Assembly (NCBI RefSeq): GCF_007785775.2
Contig: NZ_VNIK02000004.1
Location: 124,001-188,000, forward strand
Reading direction: 5' to 3'
Origin: Flagellimonas hadalis
Lineage (GTDB): Bacteria > Bacteroidota > Bacteroidia > Flavobacteriales > Flavobacteriaceae
DNA: 64,000 bases
A model generated the notes under the pieces. The model did not search any database and was not told where the DNA came from. It saw only the letters and a list, made by a program, of their open reading frames with translations. Shown here piece after piece: positions 8,907 to 19,473 of the stretch (position 1 is the stretch's first letter; every line of letters begins with the position of its first letter). The position numbers and the translations under genes were made by a program.

Positions 8907-11141
8907 ATGAAAAATAATTTATTCCTTTTTTTATTGGTTCCCATGTTCATCAATGCCCAAGATACCATTCAGGGTATGGTGATGGAGGCCAATGCGGAAA
9001 ACAAGCATATTGGACTTGCCGGAGCAAATGTGTACTGGCAAGATTCCCCTATTGGCACCATGACCTTGGAGGATGGTACCTTCAGTATTCCCTATTCCAA
9101 GGACTACAACAAGCTCATTATCAGTTTTGTGGGCTTCAAAACGGACACATTGACCCTTGATGGGCCCAAAATGGTACATCATTGGCTGCAACCGTCCAAC
9201 CAATTGGACGAAGTGGTCGTGGAGCAAAAACGTGATGCAGTTCAGAAGACCATTTTTTCCGCCCAGAACATGGTCACCATCAATAGTGCGGAGCTTTTAA
9301 AAGCGGCCTGTTGCAATCTTTCGGAAAGTTTTGAGACCAATCCCGCCATCGATGTCAATTTTAACGACGCCTTGACAGGGACCAAACAGATTGAAATGTT
9401 GGGGTTGACCAGTCCTTATTTATTGATCACCCAAGAGAACATTCCCATGGTTCGAGGTGCTTCACAAGCGTATGGACTCACTTTTACCCCGGGCACTTGG
9501 GTGGAGAGCATCCAGATTACCAAAGGAGCCGGGAGTGTGGTGAACGGGTACGAGAGTATTTCGGGCCAAATCAATACGGAATTGCAAAAACCGCTTACCG
9601 ACCACCCCATTTTTGTGAACGGCTATGCAAATATGAATGGACGATTGGAACTGAATACCCATCTCAATACCAAATTGTCGGACAAATGGAGCACGGGACT
9701 GTACCTTCACGGCAACCGAAGGGATGCTGAAGTGGACAACAATGACGATGGTTTTTTGGACAACCCTTTGTCCAACCAAATCAATGTAATGAACCGTTGG
9801 CAATACCAAGATCTGGAAAAAGGCTGGGTCAGTTTTTTCAATGTTAGGTTTCTGGACGATGAAAAGCAGGTGGGGCAGACCGATTTTGATCCCGGAACGG
9901 ACAAGTTCACCACCAATGCCTGGGGCAGCGAAATAGGTACCCAAAGGTTTGACGGTTCCTTGAAATTGGGCTACGTATTTCCAGAAATGCCGTTCCAGAG
10001 CTTTGGATTCCAGATGTCCTACAGCCACCATGCGCAGGACTCTTACTATGGGTTCAATACCTACGACATTGACCACGAGAGCATTTATTCCAACTTCTTG
10101 TTCAATTCCATCATTGGAAATACAAAGCACAAGTTCACAACTGGACTCTCCTTTGCCTATGATGGGTATGATGAGTTGGTGAACGGAGATACTTTTGCAA
10201 GGTCCGATAGGTCGGCAGGAGCGTTTTTTGAATACAGCTACACCAATCTGGAAAAATTCAGCCTTACCGCGGGAGCAAGAGTGGACACCCACAACCGATT
10301 GGGGACCTTCTTCACACCTAGGATTCATTTGCGCTATACCCCCTGGGAAAATGGAAGTTTCCGTGGTTCTTTTGGAATGGGCCGAAGGGCAGCCAATATT
10401 TTTGCGGAGAACCAAAAGATGTTTGCCTCGTCCAGGGTCATCCAACTTAATGGAAATGGAGGGGATATTTATGGCTTCGATGGCGAAAAAGCGGTGAACT
10501 ATGGGTTTGGTTTCATTCAAAAGTTCAATTTATTTGAACGCCCCGGTGACTTTTCGGTGGATTTTTACCGCACGGATTTTGAAAACCAGGTTGTGGTGGA
10601 CTGGGAGAACCCAAGCGAGATCAGTTTCTCCAATTTGGATGGGAAAAGCTATGCCAACAGTCTTCAGGTGGAGTTGAACCACGAAGTATTGCCAAATCTG
10701 GAAGTGCGCACGGCCTACAAATTCTATGATGTGAAAACGGAGTATCAAACGGGTTTGCTCCAAAAACCTTTGCAGGCCAAGCACCGATTTTTTACCAATG
10801 TGGGTTATAATACGCAGCCCAAGGAGAACGGATCCCAATGGCGGTTCGACTATACCTTCAACCTGCTGGGAGAGCAGCGCTTGCCAAGCACTTCTTCCAA
10901 CCCTGTTGAATACCGATTGCAGGATTTTGCTGGTGGGTACAGTTTGATGAATGCCCAGATCACCAAGGTGTTTTCCAATGCATTCGAGGTCTATGTTGGA
11001 GGAGAGAATTTGACTAACTTTAGACAATACAATGCCATTTTGGGAGCAGATGACCCTTTCGGTCCCTATTTTGATACCTCTATCGTATATGCGCCAATTT
11101 TTGGAAGAATGCTCTATACCGGCTTTAGATTAAAACTATAA
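8907..11141 (+). CDS. TonB-dependent receptor, probable copper/soft-metal uptake
   Basis: 744 residues: signal peptide (1-17), a CarboxypepD_reg-like beta-sandwich (about 20-100), a TonB-box-like DEVVVEQ, a plug domain and a 22-strand-type outer-membrane barrel ending in an aromatic-rich tail. The plug begins with LLKAACCNLSESF. The adjacent Cys pair at 135-136 is unusual in this oxidising compartment and could bind a thiophilic metal. Neighbours upstream (HYC_CC_PP) and downstream (two CxxC HMA proteins) support metal transport. The substrate is inferred from context; an organometal chelate is also possible. Confidence 0.85.
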   Translation: MKNNLFLFLLVPMFINAQDTIQGMVMEANAENKHIGLAGANVYWQDSPIGTMTLEDGTFSIPYSKDYNKLIISFVGFKTDTLTLDGPKMVHHWLQPSNQLDEVVVEQKRDAVQKTIFSAQNMVTINSAELLKAACCNLSESFETNPAIDVNFNDALTGTKQIEMLGLTSPYLLITQENIPMVRGASQAYGLTFTPGTWVESIQITKGAGSVVNGYESISGQINTELQKPLTDHPIFVNGYANMNGRLELNTHLNTKLSDKWSTGLYLHGNRRDAEVDNNDDGFLDNPLSNQINVMNRWQYQDLEKGWVSFFNVRFLDDEKQVGQTDFDPGTDKFTTNAWGSEIGTQRFDGSLKLGYVFPEMPFQSFGFQMSYSHHAQDSYYGFNTYDIDHESIYSNFLFNSIIGNTKHKFTTGLSFAYDGYDELVNGDTFARSDRSAGAFFEYSYTNLEKFSLTAGARVDTHNRLGTFFTPRIHLRYTPWENGSFRGSFGMGRRAANIFAENQKMFASSRVIQLNGNGGDIYGFDGEKAVNYGFGFIQKFNLFERPGDFSVDFYRTDFENQVVVDWENPSEISFSNLDGKSYANSLQVELNHEVLPNLEVRTAYKFYDVKTEYQTGLLQKPLQAKHRFFTNVGYNTQPKENGSQWRFDYTFNLLGEQRLPSTSSNPVEYRLQDFAGGYSLMNAQITKVFSNAFEVYVGGENLTNFRQYNAILGADDPFGPYFDTSIVYAPIFGRMLYTGFRLKL

Positions 11142-11159
11142 TTAATTAAAACAAGTAAC

Positions 11160-11531
11160 ATGAAAAAAGGAATATTGATTTTGGCCTGCCTGTTGGTTTC
11201 CGTGGTGGGATTTGGACAAGATAAGAACAAAAAAATGACCTTCGAGGTCAACGGAAAGTGCGAAATGTGCAAAATGCGCATCGAAAAAGCCGCTTTAGGA
11301 GTTCCCGGCGTAAAATATGCGAGTTGGGACATCCCTACCCATCAATTGTCCTTAGTGGTGGATGAGCGCAAGACCAATTCCATGAAGGTCAAAAGTGCCA
11401 TAGCGGAGGTAGGCCATGACACCAAAGAACTCAAAGCCACCCAGAAAGCGTATGATGCCGTCCACCCTTGTTGCAAATACAGGGAGGACAACACCGATGA
11501 TGGTGCCTCGCACCAAAAAGAAAACGATTAA
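11160..11531 (+). CDS. Periplasmic heavy-metal-associated (HMA) domain protein
   Basis: 123 residues with a signal peptide (about 1-20) and a ferredoxin-like HMA domain whose CxxC is GKCEMCKMR (Cys34 and Cys37). A second Cys pair occurs near the C-terminus (HPCCKYRE), followed by a His/Asp-rich tail. It probably carries a soft metal such as Cu(I) in the periplasm between the receptor and an inner-membrane partner. It starts 18 bases after the receptor gene and its stop codon directly abuts the next ATG. Confidence 0.85.
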   Translation: MKKGILILACLLVSVVGFGQDKNKKMTFEVNGKCEMCKMRIEKAALGVPGVKYASWDIPTHQLSLVVDERKTNSMKVKSAIAEVGHDTKELKATQKAYDAVHPCCKYREDNTDDGASHQKEND

Positions 11532-12239
11532 ATGAAACATAGATATACCATAAATGGAATGACCTGTGGTGGTTGCGCTTCCGCTGTTCAGGAGCAGCTC
11601 TCCAAAGTGGAAGGGGTACAGCAGGTTGAGGTTAGTCTGGAAAAGGCGGAAGCAGTTATTTCAATGGGACATCATGTACCACTTCGGGAATTGAGGAATG
11701 CATTGTCCGATAAGTACTCTATCAGTGCAAAAACGGAAGAAGTCGCACAGATGGATTTGCCCGTTCAGCAATCCAAATGGAAACAATTGAAGCCTTTGTT
11801 CCTGATATTTGGTTATTTATTTGTCGCAGCATTTTTGTTGAACTATAAAAACTGGAGCTATTCCAGCGCCATGCTCGATTTTATGGGGCTCTTTTATGTG
11901 GTATTCAGTTTTTTCAAGTTTTTGGATTTAAAAGGGTTTCCAGAAAGTTTTAGGATGTATGACCCATTGGCCAAGGTGGTTCCTCTTTATGGTTGGATCT
12001 ACCCGTTTTTGGAATTGGCATTGGGCTTACTTTTTTTGATGAGGTTCCAAATCGAATTGGCTTTGATCGTAACCGTTGTGATTTTGGGCATCACCACTTT
12101 TGGGGTGACCAAGTCTTTACTGGATAAGAAAAGCATTCGTTGTGCCTGCTTGGGAACGGCATTGAATCTACCCATGACCGAAGCAACATTCATCGAGAAT
12201 GCCATTATGTTGGTCATGGCACTGATCATGCTTTTTTAG
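11532..12239 (+). CDS. HMA domain fused to MauE/DoxX-like membrane domain
   Basis: 235 residues: a cytosolic-type HMA domain (1-70) with GMTCGGCAS (Cys12, Cys15), then about four membrane segments resembling MauE-type redox-associated proteins. A Cys pair in CACLG lies before the last segment, as in that family. The combination suggests metal or thiol exchange across the inner membrane. It is the last gene of the cluster; no terminator hairpin is obvious after it. Confidence 0.78.
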   Translation: MKHRYTINGMTCGGCASAVQEQLSKVEGVQQVEVSLEKAEAVISMGHHVPLRELRNALSDKYSISAKTEEVAQMDLPVQQSKWKQLKPLFLIFGYLFVAAFLLNYKNWSYSSAMLDFMGLFYVVFSFFKFLDLKGFPESFRMYDPLAKVVPLYGWIYPFLELALGLLFLMRFQIELALIVTVVILGITTFGVTKSLLDKKSIRCACLGTALNLPMTEATFIENAIMLVMALIMLF

Positions 12240-12435
12240 GATCGGAGCATATGGATAGGGAGCAATACCAATACTCTGGAGCTGTCCGAAAATGCTATTG
12301 ATTGAGTGTGTATAATTTATTGTAAATCAATTGATTAAAATAATACAAGAAGAAATTTTAGTTAATTTTTAGCCAATAAAATATTTCGGATTTAAAACTG
12401 AAATACATTTACTATAGTTTTTAATTTACTGACTG
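12240..12435. other. AT-rich intergenic stretch before the mini-gene
   Basis: No ORF of coding character. TAGTTTTT (12415-12422) is one base off a -7 box, 14 bases before the mini-gene ATG, with no convincing -33 element. Confidence 0.4.
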
Positions 12436-12534
12436 ATGAAAAACGCAAAGTCAACTGGAAAGTCATCTCCTGCAAAAGCTGCTGCCAAGCCTGCTGCAAA
12501 GAAGACTACCCAAGCTACTGGTAAGAAGAAGTAA
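12436..12534 (+). CDS. 32-residue Lys/Ala-rich basic peptide, histone H1-tail-like
   Basis: ATG at 12436 opens a 33-codon frame ending in TAA. The product has 11 Lys and 8 Ala plus Pro, Ser and Thr (core PAKAAAKPAAKKTTQAT), with no acidic or hydrophobic residues beyond Met1, much like the tails of histone H1 or AlgP-type proteins. Such a strictly biased composition is unlikely in random AT-rich intergenic DNA. It would be soluble, disordered and nucleic-acid binding. It is followed by a small hairpin (12547-12562) and the bidirectional groEL terminator. Function unknown. Confidence 0.6.
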   Translation: MKNAKSTGKSSPAKAAAKPAAKKTTQATGKKK

Positions 12535-12576
12535 CTTGGTATTTTTTGGTTCGAGCGAACCATTTACTGGATACAA

Positions 12577-12618
12577 AAAAAAAGAAACGCCCTGATGAAA
12601 GTCAGGGCGTCCTATTTT
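12577..12618. terminator. Bidirectional terminator between the mini-gene and groEL
   Basis: A 9-base stem (12587-12595 with 12602-12610, ACGCCCTGA) with a 6-base loop, an A-run on the left and a T-run on the right. It can stop groEL from the right and the mini-gene from the left. Confidence 0.85.
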
Positions 12619-12633
12619 TAGATGTTTGGAATC

Positions 12634-14286
<1,653 letters not shown>

Positions 14287-14360
14287 TTAGATTGCCCAAA
14301 ACCCACTTTTGCGTTCCAGAGGGGTCAGGGGTCATTGTTTCTACTTTTCGGAAGATTCAG

Positions 14361-14639
14361 TTATATGATTGCCAAAATATCACTCTCGCGCATCATCAAA
14401 TAATCGGTGCCGTCCAGTTTGAGCTCGGTACCGGCATATTTTCCATAGAGTACGGTATCGCCCACTTTTACGGTTATTTTTTCATCCTTTGTGCCAGGGC
14501 CAACCGCCACAACGTTTCCTTTTTGGGGTTTTTCCTTTGCGTTGTCAGGGATGATGATACCGGAAGCAGTCTTGGTCTCGGCCTGTAGAGGCTCAATCAA
14601 TACCCTGTCTGCCAATGGTTTGATGTTTACTTTAGCCAT
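14361..14639 (-). CDS. groS: Co-chaperonin GroES
   Basis: 92-residue co-chaperonin with the opening [13 protein letters not shown] and the mobile-loop region followed by the typical [15 protein letters not shown] segment. It caps the GroEL cavity. First gene of the operon; an inverted repeat lies 43-71 bases upstream of its ATG. Confidence 0.98.
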   Translation of the reverse strand: MAKVNIKPLADRVLIEPLQAETKTASGIIIPDNAKEKPQKGNVVAVGPGTKDEKITVKVGDTVLYGKYAGTELKLDGTDYLMMRESDILAII

Positions 14640-14681
14640 ATTTTAAATTTTTAGGTGTTTGTTTTATAAATTCTCGAATCA

Positions 14682-14710
14682 TTTGGGCAGAAATTATGCC
14701 ATTGCCCAAA
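14682..14710. promoter_or_regulatory. Inverted repeat upstream of groES, candidate operator
   Basis: TTTGGGCA (14682-14689) and TGCCCAAA (14703-14710) are perfect 8-base arms around a 13-base spacer. The layout resembles CIRCE, the HrcA operator, but the sequence does not. The right half (ATTGCCCAAAA) recurs once in the groES-groEL gap at 14291-14301. Confidence 0.4.
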
Positions 14711-14729
14711 AACTGACATTATGGAAAAC

Positions 14730-14764
14730 AAAAATGCCAGCTTGTCATTCAAGCTGGCATTTTT
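14730..14764 (-). terminator. Terminator downstream of secG
   Basis: A 15-base stem (14730-14744 with 14750-14764) around a 5-base loop, with T-runs on both strands. It lies 20 bases past the secG stop and separates the miaB-secG operon from groES. Confidence 0.88.
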
Positions 14765-14784
14765 GTATGCTTTGTCACTATCTA

Positions 14785-15150
14785 CTAGTTAAGGGTGTCC
14801 GTAGGATCGACATCCGTGGCAGGAACTTGTTCCGGAACTTCCTCGGGAACAGTTTCAGGGATCGTGGTCTCCGTGTCGTCTCCTTGCAACAACTTGGAAT
14901 CCGCTTGGCCATAGCTTCCCTTTAGGGAAACATTGGAAAGCAGGATCAACACGATCAATAAAGTGGCAAGGGTCCAGGTACTCTTGTCCAAAAAGTCCCC
15001 CGTCTTCTTCACACCTCCCACAACTTGGTTGCCACCTCCACCGAAGGATGAGGACAGCCCACCACCTTTAGGGTTTTGGACCATGATGACCAACACCAAC
15101 AAAAGGCACACGATAATGATCAATATCAAAAAAATTGTAAACGTGCTCAT
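14785..15150 (-). CDS. secG: Preprotein translocase subunit SecG
   Basis: 121 residues: two membrane helices (about 1-25 and 50-72) joined by the hallmark VMVQNPKGGGLSSSFGGG loop. The acidic Thr/Pro-rich C-terminal extension (VPEEVPEQVP and similar) is common in Bacteroidota SecG. It assists SecYE in protein export. The gene starts four bases after the TPR gene stop. Confidence 0.95.
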   Translation of the reverse strand: MSTFTIFLILIIIVCLLLVLVIMVQNPKGGGLSSSFGGGGNQVVGGVKKTGDFLDKSTWTLATLLIVLILLSNVSLKGSYGQADSKLLQGDDTETTIPETVPEEVPEQVPATDVDPTDTLN

Positions 15151-15153
15151 TTC

Positions 15154-16041
15154 TTATTCTTCTTTTTCTTTCTGGAGGTTCTTCACCGCCTGAATTTGGT
15201 CTGCAAAGAAACCACTTTTTTCTGGATATTTCAAACTCAATATTTTATAGGCCTGAATGGCCTTTTTGTACTTTTTCTGCTCCAGATATACCTTGGCCAA
15301 AGTCTCTGTCATCAACTCGTTTTTGTCAAACTTTGTGGATTCTTTGATGTTGACCTTTGGCTTTATGTTTTCTTGGGGCACTATTTTGGGATTCTTCTGG
15401 ATGAACCTGTCCAGCAACTCAAATTTTTTCTTCCGTTCCAGTTCTTCCATCACATTTTCCTCCGTTTCCACTTCTTCTGTTTTGGAAGTAAGTTGGAGCC
15501 ATTCGGTAAAGGAATGTTTTTCTTTTTTGGTAAAAGGGATGGGCTTGCCCAATTGGAGCTCGGTTTCTGCTTTGGGTTTTTCTTGTGCTGAAAGTGTTGG
15601 TTCTTCGGGTATTTTGGATTTGAAGAGTTCCGGGTTCAGGATCTGTTCCGCATCCTTGATGTTTTGGGGCAAGGCGAGCTCTTCCGCTTCGCCCATCATG
15701 CTCTCGGCATTTGGGTTGGGTTCTATTTCCTCGGAAATGGCCTTTTGGTCCTCCAGTTTGGAGCCCCTTCCTGCAATGGTGTCCGCAATGTTGTTCTGGA
15801 TGAATTCCTTGGAAGTGATATAATCGAACAGCACATCCCTGTCCGTGGTGTAGGCCGCCGTGGTCTTCAGGGCATTGTTGTATTTGTAACTGTCCAGATT
15901 TTTAAGTCCCTTCAAGTGCAGGGCCCTTGCCGCTTGAAAATAGGGATATTCCTCAATGATGTCCTCCAGTTCCCGGGTCTGTTTGGGGGACAGGATGGTA
16001 TTAGAGTTTTGAAGAATATGTATAAAATCCGTTACGTTCAT
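15154..16041 (-). CDS. Tetratricopeptide-repeat-like protein, function unknown
   Basis: 295 residues with no signal peptide. The N-terminal helical region (about 1-100) includes YPYFQAARALHLKGL. A charged low-complexity middle (about 100-230, rich in Glu, Lys and Pro) follows, and a C-terminal TPR-like helical pair (LAKVYLEQKKYKKAIQAYKILSLKYPE) closes it. It is probably a cytosolic adaptor. Its position between lptE and secG is a familiar flavobacterial order and hints at an envelope-biogenesis role, which is inference. Confidence 0.75.
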   Translation of the reverse strand: MNVTDFIHILQNSNTILSPKQTRELEDIIEEYPYFQAARALHLKGLKNLDSYKYNNALKTTAAYTTDRDVLFDYITSKEFIQNNIADTIAGRGSKLEDQKAISEEIEPNPNAESMMGEAEELALPQNIKDAEQILNPELFKSKIPEEPTLSAQEKPKAETELQLGKPIPFTKKEKHSFTEWLQLTSKTEEVETEENVMEELERKKKFELLDRFIQKNPKIVPQENIKPKVNIKESTKFDKNELMTETLAKVYLEQKKYKKAIQAYKILSLKYPEKSGFFADQIQAVKNLQKEKEE

Positions 16042-16047
16042 ACGCGG

Positions 16048-16569
16048 TTACCAATTGCCCAAGGAAGCATTGAAAATGTCCTGTGTGAGGCGTTCAAATA
16101 TTTCTTCATGCGCTGCTGCCTGAACCGATGTCAGGGAAGCGGTTGCATCAAAATCATAAAAGAAGGAGAAACGGCGTTCAAAATCCGCATCTTCCTTGGT
16201 CCTGTTGAAGAACCGTACGTTCACGCTCATGGTGAGGCGGTTCTGGGCGGTACGTTGATCGGAGGTGGCCGTCATCGGAATCACTTTGTACTCGATGATT
16301 TCCCCTTCGAACAACAAATCGCCATTGCTTCCGGTTAGGGAAAGACTGGTAAGGTTGTTGATCATGTTCTGTAAGGCCTGGGTAAAATCCCGATCCAGTC
16401 CGGGCACAATGATGGAGCCGGGCGTTTGGTCGGCATAGTTCTGGAAAAAATTCACCTGAAAACTTTTGGCAGTCCCAATGTCCGCCCCAGAAAAATTGTA
16501 GGCCCCACAACCGGAGAGAAAGAAGACCAATCCCAACAATCCAACCTTTAAGCTAATTTTTTTCTTCAT
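16048..16569 (-). CDS. lptE: LptE-family outer-membrane lipoprotein
   Basis: 173 residues from the ATG at 16569, which gives a clean lipoprotein signal peptide (MKKKISLKVG then lipobox LSGC). The frame is open to an ATG at 16596, but that adds a non-signal-like extension. The body matches LptE, the plug partner of LptD in lipopolysaccharide insertion: GAYNFSGADI at the N-terminus, an amphipathic FTQALQNMINNLT helix, then LLFEGEIIEYKV. It follows the sigma-54 activator gene directly. Confidence 0.85.
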   Translation of the reverse strand: MKKKISLKVGLLGLVFFLSGCGAYNFSGADIGTAKSFQVNFFQNYADQTPGSIIVPGLDRDFTQALQNMINNLTSLSLTGSNGDLLFEGEIIEYKVIPMTATSDQRTAQNRLTMSVNVRFFNRTKEDADFERRFSFFYDFDATASLTSVQAAAHEEIFERLTQDIFNASLGNW

Positions 16570-16597
16570 ACTGTGTTCAAATAACATCGCCATCAAA

Positions 16598-17875
16598 TTA
16601 GAGATCGTACTGTTTGATCTTTCGGTACAAGGTCCGCTCCGAAATGCCCAGCTCGGAAGCGGCCGCCTTGCGCTTGCCCCTGTTCCGCTCCAACGATTTT
16701 TTGATGAGCTCTATTTCTTTTTCCTGTAAAGATAGGGTTTCTTCCTCTTGGATCTCTTCGGCAAAGTGATATCGGTCCTCCAGCGGCTGTTGCATGGGAG
16801 GGTGCACTTTACCTTCTACAATGGGTTCGGGCAAATGGAGCACTTCGGCCATGGTCTCCTCTTCCTGTTCAATGTCCTCTTCGGGTTTCCCGTAGATCTT
16901 ACGGATGAGGTTTTCATTTTCCTTCTGCACCTTTTTGGAATCGTTTTCCTTGAGGAGTTCCAGCGTGAGTTTTTTGAGGTCGTTCAAATCTCCTTTCATA
17001 TCGAAGAGCACCTTGTAGAGGATTTCACGCTCATTGCTGAAATCACTTTCTTTTTTGGTCTGGCCTACCACTGCGGGTAGATTGGAACCAATGGCATCGG
17101 GCAGATAACTTTTTAGGGTGGTGGCGGAAATGGTCCTGTTTTCCTCCAATACGGATATCTGTTCGGCGATGTTCCGCAATTGCCTGATGTTCCCCGGCCA
17201 ACGGTATTTCAATAGTAGATGGACGGCATCGTCCTCCAGGCGTATGGTGGGCATTTTGTATTTCTGACCAAAATCCGAAGCAAATTTCCGGAACAGCAAA
17301 TGGATGTCCTCCTGTCGTTCACGGAGTGGAGGGATGTTGATCTCCACCGTGCTCAACCTATAATAAAGGTCTTCCCTGAACTTTTCCTTTTCGATGGCCT
17401 CGAACATGTTCACGTTGGTGGCCGCCACAATGCGGACATTGGTCTTTTGTACTTGGGAGGATCCCACTTTCAGGAATTCCCCGTTTTCCAGCACACGGAG
17501 CAAACGCACCTGGGTAGTAAGCGGGAGTTCGCCCACTTCATCCAAGAAGATGGTTCCGCCATCGGCCACTTCAAAATACCCGCTTCGGGTTTGTGTGGCC
17601 CCGGTGAAGGCACCTTTTTCGTGACCAAAGAGCTCACTGTCGATGGTTCCTTCGGGAATGGCCCCACAGTTCACGGCAATGTATTTGGCGTGCTTGCGGT
17701 GCGATAGGGAATGGATGATCTTGGGAATGGCTTCCTTTCCGACCCCACTTTCCCCCGTGACCAACACGGAAATGTCGGTCGGGGCCACTTGGATGGCCTT
17801 TTCTATGGCTCGGTTGAGCTTCACATCGTTGCCGATGAGCTCGAACCGTTGTTTTATCGATTGGATGCTCTCCAT
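16598..17875 (-). CDS. Sigma-54-interacting AAA+ transcription activator, no receiver domain
   Basis: 425 residues. The AAA+ domain begins almost at the N-terminus with Walker A GESGVGKE (41-48), the sigma-54 contact loop GAFTGA (88-93), Walker B GGTIFLDEVGEL and a downstream arginine region. A charged linker leads to a C-terminal Fis-type HTH (about 385-425, RKAAASELGISERTLYRKIKQ). There is no REC, PAS or GAF sensor, so control must come from a partner or from expression level. It shares one base (TAATG) with the miaB stop. Confidence 0.92.
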   Translation of the reverse strand: MESIQSIKQRFELIGNDVKLNRAIEKAIQVAPTDISVLVTGESGVGKEAIPKIIHSLSHRKHAKYIAVNCGAIPEGTIDSELFGHEKGAFTGATQTRSGYFEVADGGTIFLDEVGELPLTTQVRLLRVLENGEFLKVGSSQVQKTNVRIVAATNVNMFEAIEKEKFREDLYYRLSTVEINIPPLRERQEDIHLLFRKFASDFGQKYKMPTIRLEDDAVHLLLKYRWPGNIRQLRNIAEQISVLEENRTISATTLKSYLPDAIGSNLPAVVGQTKKESDFSNEREILYKVLFDMKGDLNDLKKLTLELLKENDSKKVQKENENLIRKIYGKPEEDIEQEEETMAEVLHLPEPIVEGKVHPPMQQPLEDRYHFAEEIQEEETLSLQEKEIELIKKSLERNRGKRKAAASELGISERTLYRKIKQYDL

Positions 17876-19344
17876 TAATATGAATTGTTCTTTGAATATT
17901 CAATGGCCTCGCCGATCAAGGTGGCAGAGGTACATTCATTGATCTTTACGTTTACAAAGTCGCCCACTTTGTAGTGTTCCTTTGGAAATACCACCACGGT
18001 GTTCTGAGAGTTTCGTCCCATCCAATGGTCGTCGGATTTTTTGGAGGTTCCCTCGATGAGTACTTCCTCGGTCTTGCCCACATGCTCTTGCGTGCGATAA
18101 TGGCTGTGCCTTTGTTGCGCGTCAATGATTTCCGTTAGACGTCTTTTCTTGGTCTCTTCGGGAACGTCATCTTCCATTTTACGCTCGGCCAAGGTTCCGG
18201 GTCTTTCGGAATAGGCGAACATGAACCCAAAATCGTATTTGACGTATTCCATCAAACTCAAGGTGTCCTGATGGTCTTCTTCTGTTTCGGTTGGGAAACC
18301 GGTGATCATATCTTGACTGATGGCGCAATCGGGAATGATTTTTTTGATGTTGTCGATCAGTTCAAAATATTCCTCACGAGTATGCAGGCGGTTCATGGCC
18401 TTCAAGATCCTGTTGCTACCGCTCTGTACGGGCAAGTGGATGTATTTACAGATATTTTCATATTTGGCCATGGTCTCGATCACGTCCAAGGTCATGTCCT
18501 GCGGATTGGAAGTGGAGAAACGGATACGCATTTTGGGCTGGGCCTGGGCCACGAGTTCCAAAAGTTTGGAAAAGTTCACAGATATGGCCTTTTGCATTTC
18601 CGAGGCCTTTTCAAAATCCTTCTTCAAACCACCACCATACCAAAGGTAACTGTCCACATTTTGACCCAAAAGGGTGATTTCCCTAAACCCTCTTTCCCAA
18701 AGATCGTTCACTTCTTCCAAAATGGATTGGGGGTCACGGCTACGCTCCCTACCACGGGTAAACGGTACTACACAGAAAGTGCACATGTTGTCACAGCCCC
18801 GGGTGATGGACACAAAAGCGGTCACCCCGTTGGAGTTGAGCCGTACAGGGGCCACATCGCCATAAGTTTCGTCCTTGGAAAGAATGACGTTCACGGCATT
18901 ACGGCCCTCATCGATTTCTTGGATGAGGTTGGGCAGGTCCTTGTAGGCATCAGGGCCCACGACCATGTCCACGATCTTCTCCTCTTCCAGGAACTTGCTC
19001 TTCAAGCGTTCCGCCATACAGCCCAAAACGCCGACCTTCATGCCGGGATTCGTCTTTTTGACGGCGTTGAATTTTTCCAGACGCTTGCGCACGGTCTGTT
19101 CCGCTTTTTCGCGGATGGAGCAGGTGTTCACCAGGACCAGGTCGGCCTCCTCCAATATCTGTGTGGTGTTGAACCCCTCGTTGGCCAGAATGGACGCCAC
19201 GATCTCACTATCGGAAAAGTTCATCTGGCAGCCATAGCTCTCAATATAGAGCTTTCGGGTGTTCTTTTCGTGCTTCTCCATAGCCAAGGTGCTTCCCTGT
19301 TGGCTTTCGTCTATTATTTTCGTTACACTTTCGTCCTTAATCAT
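17875..19344 (-). CDS. miaB: tRNA-2-methylthio-N6-dimethylallyladenosine synthase MiaB
   Basis: 489-residue radical-SAM methylthiotransferase acting on i6A37 of tRNA. The UPF0004 domain has three cluster-binding Cys (39, 75, 109), with the [11 protein letters not shown] motif. The radical-SAM CxxxCxxC is [10 protein letters not shown] (Cys184, 188, 191). A TRAM domain closes the C-terminus. First gene of the leftward miaB - activator - lptE - TPR - secG operon. Confidence 0.97.
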   Translation of the reverse strand: MIKDESVTKIIDESQQGSTLAMEKHEKNTRKLYIESYGCQMNFSDSEIVASILANEGFNTTQILEEADLVLVNTCSIREKAEQTVRKRLEKFNAVKKTNPGMKVGVLGCMAERLKSKFLEEEKIVDMVVGPDAYKDLPNLIQEIDEGRNAVNVILSKDETYGDVAPVRLNSNGVTAFVSITRGCDNMCTFCVVPFTRGRERSRDPQSILEEVNDLWERGFREITLLGQNVDSYLWYGGGLKKDFEKASEMQKAISVNFSKLLELVAQAQPKMRIRFSTSNPQDMTLDVIETMAKYENICKYIHLPVQSGSNRILKAMNRLHTREEYFELIDNIKKIIPDCAISQDMITGFPTETEEDHQDTLSLMEYVKYDFGFMFAYSERPGTLAERKMEDDVPEETKKRRLTEIIDAQQRHSHYRTQEHVGKTEEVLIEGTSKKSDDHWMGRNSQNTVVVFPKEHYKVGDFVNVKINECTSATLIGEAIEYSKNNSY

Positions 19345-19361
19345 ATTGCTGCAATGGGGTG

Positions 19362-19393
19362 CAAAGATAGTGCTTATTCCATTTTAGTGACAA
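19362..19393 (-). promoter_or_regulatory. Promoter of the miaB-secG operon
   Basis: Minus strand: TTG (19391-19393), a 21-base spacer, then TATCTTTG (19362-19369). This is a full match to the Bacteroidota TTG-N19-23-TAnnTTTG promoter, 17 bases before the miaB ATG. Confidence 0.65.
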
Positions 19394-19473
19394 TATGGCA
19401 GTATTTTTTAGGATTATATTGTGGATTCGGGAGTTAATAGTACCTTGAACAAAATAACATAACCATTACCGAT

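Noticed and set aside
9462..10520. Long antisense frames over the TonB receptor and over several other large genes (for example 12622-13809, 18271-19437, 22921-23991)
   Set aside because: They are opposite-strand shadows of well-supported genes, with no family motifs or signals of their own.
12547..12562. TGGTTCGAGCGAACCA resembles a tRNA T-arm (GGTTCGA)
   Set aside because: No acceptor, D or anticodon arms fit around it; it is a simple small hairpin after the mini-gene.
16570..16596. Upstream ATG for LptE
   Set aside because: It adds a non-signal-like extension in front of a clean lipoprotein signal that begins at 16569.
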